This document shows positions 60,226 through 64,000 of a stretch of DNA of 64,000 nucleotides, piece after piece (positions within the stretch are counted from its first letter, which is position 1; every line of letters begins with the position of its first letter). The notes below the pieces were generated by a model. The model saw nothing but the letters and a program-made list of their open reading frames with translations, was not told where the DNA came from and did no database searches. The stretch spans positions 2,356,001-2,420,000 of the forward strand of contig NZ_CP091881.1 in NCBI RefSeq assembly GCF_022163125.1, in the 5' to 3' direction. The stretch comes from Paenibacillus sp. HWE-109 (GTDB taxonomy: Bacteria > Bacillota > Bacilli > Paenibacillales > NBRC-103111). A program made the translations under genes and the position numbers.

Positions 60226-60969
60226 ATGGAGAAATCGTTGCTGGATTACTTCGTACTCATTCGCAAAAAACTGTGGATGATTGGGTTGTTCGTTCTACTC
60301 TCCTGCTTGACCACCTTTTACGTCAGCAAGACATTCGTCGAGCCGGTATATAAGGCAAACACACAAGTGTTGGTTAGCAGCAGCATTAAGAGCGAAGAAG
60401 CCATCGATCTGAACGAAGTGTCAATGAACTTGAATTTGATTGAAAGCTACAAGGAAATTATGAAATCGGATCATACGATTAATCTACTGCTGCAAAATCA
60501 CCCTGAATTCAATCTGACGCAAAAGGAATTGCTGAAGAATCTCAAAGTGAGTTCAACGGACAAGACGCAGATCATCAAAATGGAATTTGAAGACAAGAGC
60601 TATGACAAAGCGGTTGTGATTACGAAAGCACTCGCTGACACATTCATAAGTGAAGTTCCAAGCTTAATGAATATGAATAATGTCAAAATCCTTTCTTCTT
60701 CCGATCCAGCAGTCAAGCCGTTGCCAATTAATTCGAGTGTGGCAATCAACTTGGCCGTCAGCTTCATTCTATCGGCAATGGCGGCGATTGGCGTGTTTTT
60801 CTTCTTGGAAAACATGAATGACACGATTCGCTCTGAAAAAGAAGCTGAACACAGCATTGGACTGCCAGTTCTGAGCTCGATCGGTACGATCAAGAAGAAT
60901 CAGATCGGCAAACCAGCCAAAGCAGCGTCCAGAGAGGTGGGAGAACAAACGTATGCCACAGTTAAGTAA
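60226..60969 (+). CDS. Polysaccharide chain-length regulator / kinase modulator (Wzz, YveK-like)
   Basis: A 247-aa membrane protein with two transmembrane helices, near 18-36 (MIGLFVLLSCLTTFYVS) and 170-192 (SVAINLAVSFILSAMAAIGV), enclosing an outside Wzz-type domain (VYKANTQVLVSSSIKS). The proline-containing segment AVKPLPINSS precedes the second helix, as in the family. In Gram-positive bacteria such proteins activate the adjacent tyrosine kinase and control polymer length. The 3' end overlaps the kinase gene by 17 bp. GGGAGGGTG precedes the ATG. Confidence 0.9.
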   Translation: MEKSLLDYFVLIRKKLWMIGLFVLLSCLTTFYVSKTFVEPVYKANTQVLVSSSIKSEEAIDLNEVSMNLNLIESYKEIMKSDHTINLLLQNHPEFNLTQKELLKNLKVSSTDKTQIIKMEFEDKSYDKAVVITKALADTFISEVPSLMNMNNVKILSSSDPAVKPLPINSSVAINLAVSFILSAMAAIGVFFFLENMNDTIRSEKEAEHSIGLPVLSSIGTIKKNQIGKPAKAASREVGEQTYATVK

Positions 60970-61591
60970 TGCGCTTGTGACCGAGTTCGACCCGATATCG
61001 CCGGTATCAGAATCCTATCGCGCACTGCGGACAGCCATAAGGTACAAGAAGCTTGTACCAACGGCTAGAGGCATCATAATCATGATTGCTTCTCCTAAAT
61101 CACAAGAAGGTAAGACAACGACTGCGGCCAATCTGGCTATCGCTTATGCACAAGAGGGCAAAGCCGTTGTCCTCGTCGATGGAAATTTGCGCCAGCCATC
61201 GCTTCATGACGTATTTGGCGTGAAAAATAACAAAGGGTTGCTGCAGGGACTTGCCAAAGGCATGGCTCAGCAGGACATTGTAACAGCAAGCGGCATTCCA
61301 GGTCTTGAGCTCATCGTAGCCGGCGGCCAGCCCGTAAATCCGTCAGAGCTGCTGGGATCGGTGAAAATGGCTGAACTCGTGGCTCAATTGAAACAGCAAT
61401 ATGACGTAATCATCTTGGATTCTCCATCCACGCTGGATTACACCGATGCCAGTTTATTGACGGAGTATAGCGACGGAGTCGTTTTGGTCGCGAAGAATGG
61501 CAAGACCAAGCGCGAATGGGCGAAACAGGCTAGAATCCAGCTTGAACAGTCGGGAGCAAGAATGCTCGGCATTGTGTTCAATCAATCATAG
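60953..61591 (+). CDS. CpsD/CapB-type protein tyrosine kinase
   Basis: A 212-aa BY-kinase. Walker A is IASPKSQEGKTTTAANLA (K54), Walker B is DVIILDSPS (D156). The Walker A' motif, normally DxDxR, reads VVLVDGNLRQP, with Asn78 in place of the second Asp. There is no C-terminal tyrosine cluster, which is usual for some members. The ATG overlaps the chain-length gene, and no long linker is present. It should act with the YveK-like protein in polysaccharide export control; the A' change may reduce catalysis. Confidence 0.88.
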   Translation: MPQLSNALVTEFDPISPVSESYRALRTAIRYKKLVPTARGIIIMIASPKSQEGKTTTAANLAIAYAQEGKAVVLVDGNLRQPSLHDVFGVKNNKGLLQGLAKGMAQQDIVTASGIPGLELIVAGGQPVNPSELLGSVKMAELVAQLKQQYDVIILDSPSTLDYTDASLLTEYSDGVVLVAKNGKTKREWAKQARIQLEQSGARMLGIVFNQS

Positions 61592-61632
61592 AGAGGCTGG
61601 ACTTTCCATAATCGATAGGAGGATGAGATTAG

Positions 61633-62571
61633 ATGAAAACGGTGAAGAAAGCAATTATTCCGGCTGCGGGACTGGGAACCAGATTCCTGCCTGCCACGAA
61701 AGCGATGCCCAAAGAGATGCTCCCTATCATCAATAAACCCACTATCCAATACATCGTGGAAGAAGCCATTGAATCCGGTATTGAAGATATTATTATTGTG
61801 ACCGGTAAAGGGAAGCGGGCGATCGAGGATCATTTCGATAACGCTTTTGAATTGGAGAACAAGCTCTTGGAGTCAGGCAAACTTGAGATGCTGAAAGAAG
61901 TGCAGCGTTCTGCCAAAGTGGAGATTCATTATATTCGTCAGAAGGAACCTAAAGGGTTGGGACACGCTGTCTGGTGTGCCAGAAGATTTATCGGCAATGA
62001 ACCATTCGCAGTTCTACTCGGGGATGATATCGTCACAGGACGGGTGCCATGTCTAAAACAGCTCATTCAGCAATATGAATTAACTGAAAATTCTGTCATT
62101 GGTGTGCAGGCCGTGCCGCCAGAATTGACAAACCGTTACGGCATTATTGATCCTGGTGTGCAAAATAACCGGTTGTATCAAGTCAATGATTTTGTTGAAA
62201 AGCCTAAGCTGGGAACAGCGCCTTCCAATCTTGCCATTATGGGTAGATACGTTTTCTCCCCTAAAATCTTTGAATTTTTGGAGCTTCAGGAGAAAGGCGC
62301 AGGCGGAGAAATCCAGCTGACGGATGCTATTCAGAAGCTTAATCAAATAGAACGCGTTCTAGCTTACCATTTTGACGGTATCCGTTATGATGTTGGCGAG
62401 CGCTTGGGTTACATTCTTACAACAATGGCTTTTGCAATGGAAAGCAAGGATCTTCGCTTCGATGTGATGGAAGCTATGGCTGAAATTCTAATCAAAGAGA
62501 AATATCAACCGATGCTGGATCATCTGGGAGGTGTCGATAATGAGTTTGCGCGAACTGCAGGAGGATTATGA
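61633..62571 (+). CDS. galU: UTP-glucose-1-phosphate uridylyltransferase
   Basis: A 312-aa nucleotidyltransferase that makes UDP-glucose for exopolysaccharide and wall polymers. IPAAGLGTRFLPATKAMPKE is the nucleotide-binding signature, VEKP (about 190) and GRYVFSP follow, and GGEIQLTDAI and YDVGERLGYI are further family blocks. The length matches Bacillus GtaB. AGGAGGATGA precedes the ATG. Its 3' end overlaps the sugar transferase gene by 32 bp, pointing to translational coupling. Confidence 0.95.
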   Translation: MKTVKKAIIPAAGLGTRFLPATKAMPKEMLPIINKPTIQYIVEEAIESGIEDIIIVTGKGKRAIEDHFDNAFELENKLLESGKLEMLKEVQRSAKVEIHYIRQKEPKGLGHAVWCARRFIGNEPFAVLLGDDIVTGRVPCLKQLIQQYELTENSVIGVQAVPPELTNRYGIIDPGVQNNRLYQVNDFVEKPKLGTAPSNLAIMGRYVFSPKIFEFLELQEKGAGGEIQLTDAIQKLNQIERVLAYHFDGIRYDVGERLGYILTTMAFAMESKDLRFDVMEAMAEILIKEKYQPMLDHLGGVDNEFARTAGGL

Positions 62572-63238
62572 GTATTTAGGCCCTAAGCAAAGCTATTATC
62601 AAGCTGCGAAAATCCCTCGCGGGAAGAGCCTTACATCCTATTTGTTCGTCAAGCGAATGCTCGATATCGTACTTTCTTTGCTCGGGATGCTTTTCCTGAT
62701 ACCATTGTTCGCTGTCATTGCGATCTGGATCAAAGTGGAAGATCCCAAAGGGACTGTGTTCTTCAAACAGAATCGCGTCGGGAAAGATGAAGTTCTGTTT
62801 CCCATGTATAAATTCCGTTCGATGGTGTCCAATGCCGAAGAGCTCAAACAGCAATTATTGGCGCAAAACGAAGTTGAAGGCGCTATGTTCAAAATGAAAA
62901 ACGATCCCCGTGTGACACGTGTAGGCCGCCTGATCCGGAAGACAAGTATTGATGAATTGCCGCAATTGTGGAATGTATTTATCGGCCATATGAGTTTGGT
63001 TGGCCCTAGGCCGGCTTTGCCAAATGAAGTTGCTGAATATACGCCCTACGAGAAGCAGCGTTTAACGGTAACTCCGGGTTGCACAGGGCTATGGCAGGTA
63101 AGTGGAAGAAGCAATGTGAGCTTTCAACAAATGGTTGAGCTCGATTTGAACTATATCACGCATCGCAGTTTGTTGTTTGATATCAAAATCGTGATGAAAA
63201 CGGTTCTCGTTCTGCTAGGCTCCAAAGACGCATTCTAA
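62540..63238 (+). CDS. Priming sugar-phosphate transferase (polyprenyl-linked)
   Basis: A 232-aa membrane enzyme of the WbaP/EpsL type that loads the first sugar onto undecaprenyl phosphate. One N-terminal transmembrane hairpin (MLDIVLSLLGMLFLIPLFAV) is followed by FFKQNRVGKDEVLFPMYKFR, KTSIDELPQLWNVFIGHMSL, VGPRPALPNEV and GLWQVSGRSN, all conserved blocks with the catalytic Asp-Glu pair in IDELPQ. The ATG at 62540 follows GGGAGGTG; a GTG at 62531 overlaps it. It starts the sugar assembly of this operon. Confidence 0.93.
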   Translation: MSLRELQEDYEYLGPKQSYYQAAKIPRGKSLTSYLFVKRMLDIVLSLLGMLFLIPLFAVIAIWIKVEDPKGTVFFKQNRVGKDEVLFPMYKFRSMVSNAEELKQQLLAQNEVEGAMFKMKNDPRVTRVGRLIRKTSIDELPQLWNVFIGHMSLVGPRPALPNEVAEYTPYEKQRLTVTPGCTGLWQVSGRSNVSFQQMVELDLNYITHRSLLFDIKIVMKTVLVLLGSKDAF

Positions 63239-63268
63239 GACCAGGGAAGTAACGAAGGGAGGATAGCC

Positions 63269-64000
63269 ATGGTACGAAACCAGTCCAAACCTAGTATATC
63301 TATCGTCATTTGTACGTTTAATCGAGCGGATCTTCTGCATCTTACGCTAGAGTCCATTCTTGCCCTTGAAGATTTGGATCAAACTGAGATTCTGATTGTG
63401 GATAACAATTCCACGGATCATACCCGAGATGTTGCTGATACATTCATTCAGCGTTATCTTGGCATCTTGCGTGTTCAGTACGTATTTGAACAAAAACAAG
63501 GATTGTCGGCAGCACGAAACAGCGGTATCGAGCAAGCTCAAGGAGACATTGTCGCATTTCTTGATGATGATGCCATCCCGTGCAAGGTCTGGATTCGTAC
63601 CATGTTGACCACCTTTGGTGAACAGTTGGAAGTCGAGGCGATGGGCGGCCGGATTCGTCCGAATTTTGAAAGTGAACGTCCTGAGTGGTTGATTAAAGGT
63701 TTAGAAATGCCCTATACCATCGTTGATTTGGGACCCAAGAAACAGGAATATCCAGTCACGCTTCATCCTTTTGGGGCGAATATGGCTATCAGGAAATCAT
63801 TTTTGGTGGCTCACTACTTTCCTACCCACCTGGGACGGATCGGAAACATGCTGCTATCCGGAGAAGAATCATGGTTATTCGAACAAATGAAGAAACAGCG
63901 GAAAGTAATTCTGTATCATCCTGATATGATCGTTGATCACTTCATCCCGGACAGCCGCTTAACACAAGATTGGATTAAGAAAAGGTACTACTATCAAGGG
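63269..64000 (+). CDS. Glycosyltransferase family 2 (cut by window end)
   Basis: An incomplete gene; 244 codons are present and the frame is still open at the window end. The GT-A fold is clear: SIVICTFNRADLLHLTLESI, ILIVDNNSTDHTRDVADTF, GLSAARNSGIEQAQGD and FLDDDAIP, the last holding the metal-binding DxD-like acidic residues. GEESWLFEQM may be the catalytic ED/GEE region. AAGGGAGGATAG precedes the ATG. It follows the priming transferase by 30 bp and probably adds the next sugar of the exopolysaccharide unit. Confidence 0.93.
   Translation, partial: MVRNQSKPSISIVICTFNRADLLHLTLESILALEDLDQTEILIVDNNSTDHTRDVADTFIQRYLGILRVQYVFEQKQGLSAARNSGIEQAQGDIVAFLDDDAIPCKVWIRTMLTTFGEQLEVEAMGGRIRPNFESERPEWLIKGLEMPYTIVDLGPKKQEYPVTLHPFGANMAIRKSFLVAHYFPTHLGRIGNMLLSGEESWLFEQMKKQRKVILYHPDMIVDHFIPDSRLTQDWIKKRYYYQG

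Noticed and set aside
60102..60353. Open frame ahead of and overlapping the chain-length regulator gene
   Set aside because: A GAAGGAG site is present, but the frame overlaps the next gene by ~128 bp and its product is unlike any protein I know; perhaps a translated leader, not supported enough to call.

Overview
The window looks like chromosomal DNA of a low-to-mid-GC, endospore-forming Firmicute, most probably Paenibacillus or a close relative. The evidence is a CotB/CotG/CotH spore-coat locus, a YheC/YheD-type coat-associated ATP-grasp protein, an SLH-domain surface protein, a YesM/YesN-type two-component pair, strong AGGAGG ribosome binding sites, and frequent TTG/GTG starts. I saw no rRNA, tRNA or CRISPR array. 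Species assignment is inference.

Layout. 1-5.7 kb: a truncated ThrE-type exporter, an alpha/beta hydrolase, two small conserved proteins, an HTH/DUF2087 regulator with a GIY-YIG-like protein, a broken IS91-type transposase that runs into a hairpin-rich repeat, and a NodB polysaccharide deacetylase. 5.7-18 kb: a TetR regulator with its operator, Mn-dependent pyrophosphatase, fused MsrAB, a CDF metal exporter with a terminator-like leader, a miniature kinase-like protein next to an HPr-like protein without the phosphorylatable His, an oxidoreductase, YitT, a DUF2334/FG-GAP surface protein, a Nudix hydrolase and the YheC/D protein. 18.2-20 kb: an intact IS66-family element with an exact 8-bp target duplication, inserted in a palindromic repeat. 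20-25.5 kb: PAP2 phosphatase, small conserved proteins, a eukaryotic-type HisA, a PDZ-Lon membrane protease and a hydrolase.

25.5-31.1 kb is a spore-coat island. A CotB-like protein is divergent from a CotG-like Lys/Ser/Gly repeat protein, which is followed by the CotH kinase. Two three-module relatives of the CotB fold flank these genes, and a 51-aa membrane peptide and an ArsB-type permease sit inside. CotH is known to phosphorylate serines in CotB and CotG in Bacillus, and both local candidate substrates carry Lys-Ser repeats.

31-53.6 kb is mostly housekeeping, transport and signalling: a MidA-like methyltransferase with TPRs, a chemoreceptor, a TerC-like protein, NlpC/P60 and SLH/PrcB proteins, a histidine kinase with its AraC-type response regulator, three MFS exporters, IlvD, GNAT, an esterase, and WYL and DinB proteins. 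53.75-55.34 kb holds a gutted group II intron followed by three tandem 338-bp units, each starting with a copy of the intron 3' end. The same unit without the intron part is at 3.6 kb, and a shorter relative occurs at 7.7 and 43.1 kb. 55.3-57.1 kb: a divergent SDR/HxlR pair and a GNAT. 57.5-64 kb: a NarL-type two-component system directly upstream of an exopolysaccharide operon (chain-length regulator, tyrosine kinase, GalU, priming sugar transferase, and a GT2 glycosyltransferase cut by the window end).

Start codons were chosen from Shine-Dalgarno spacing, so several genes begin downstream of the longest possible reading frame.
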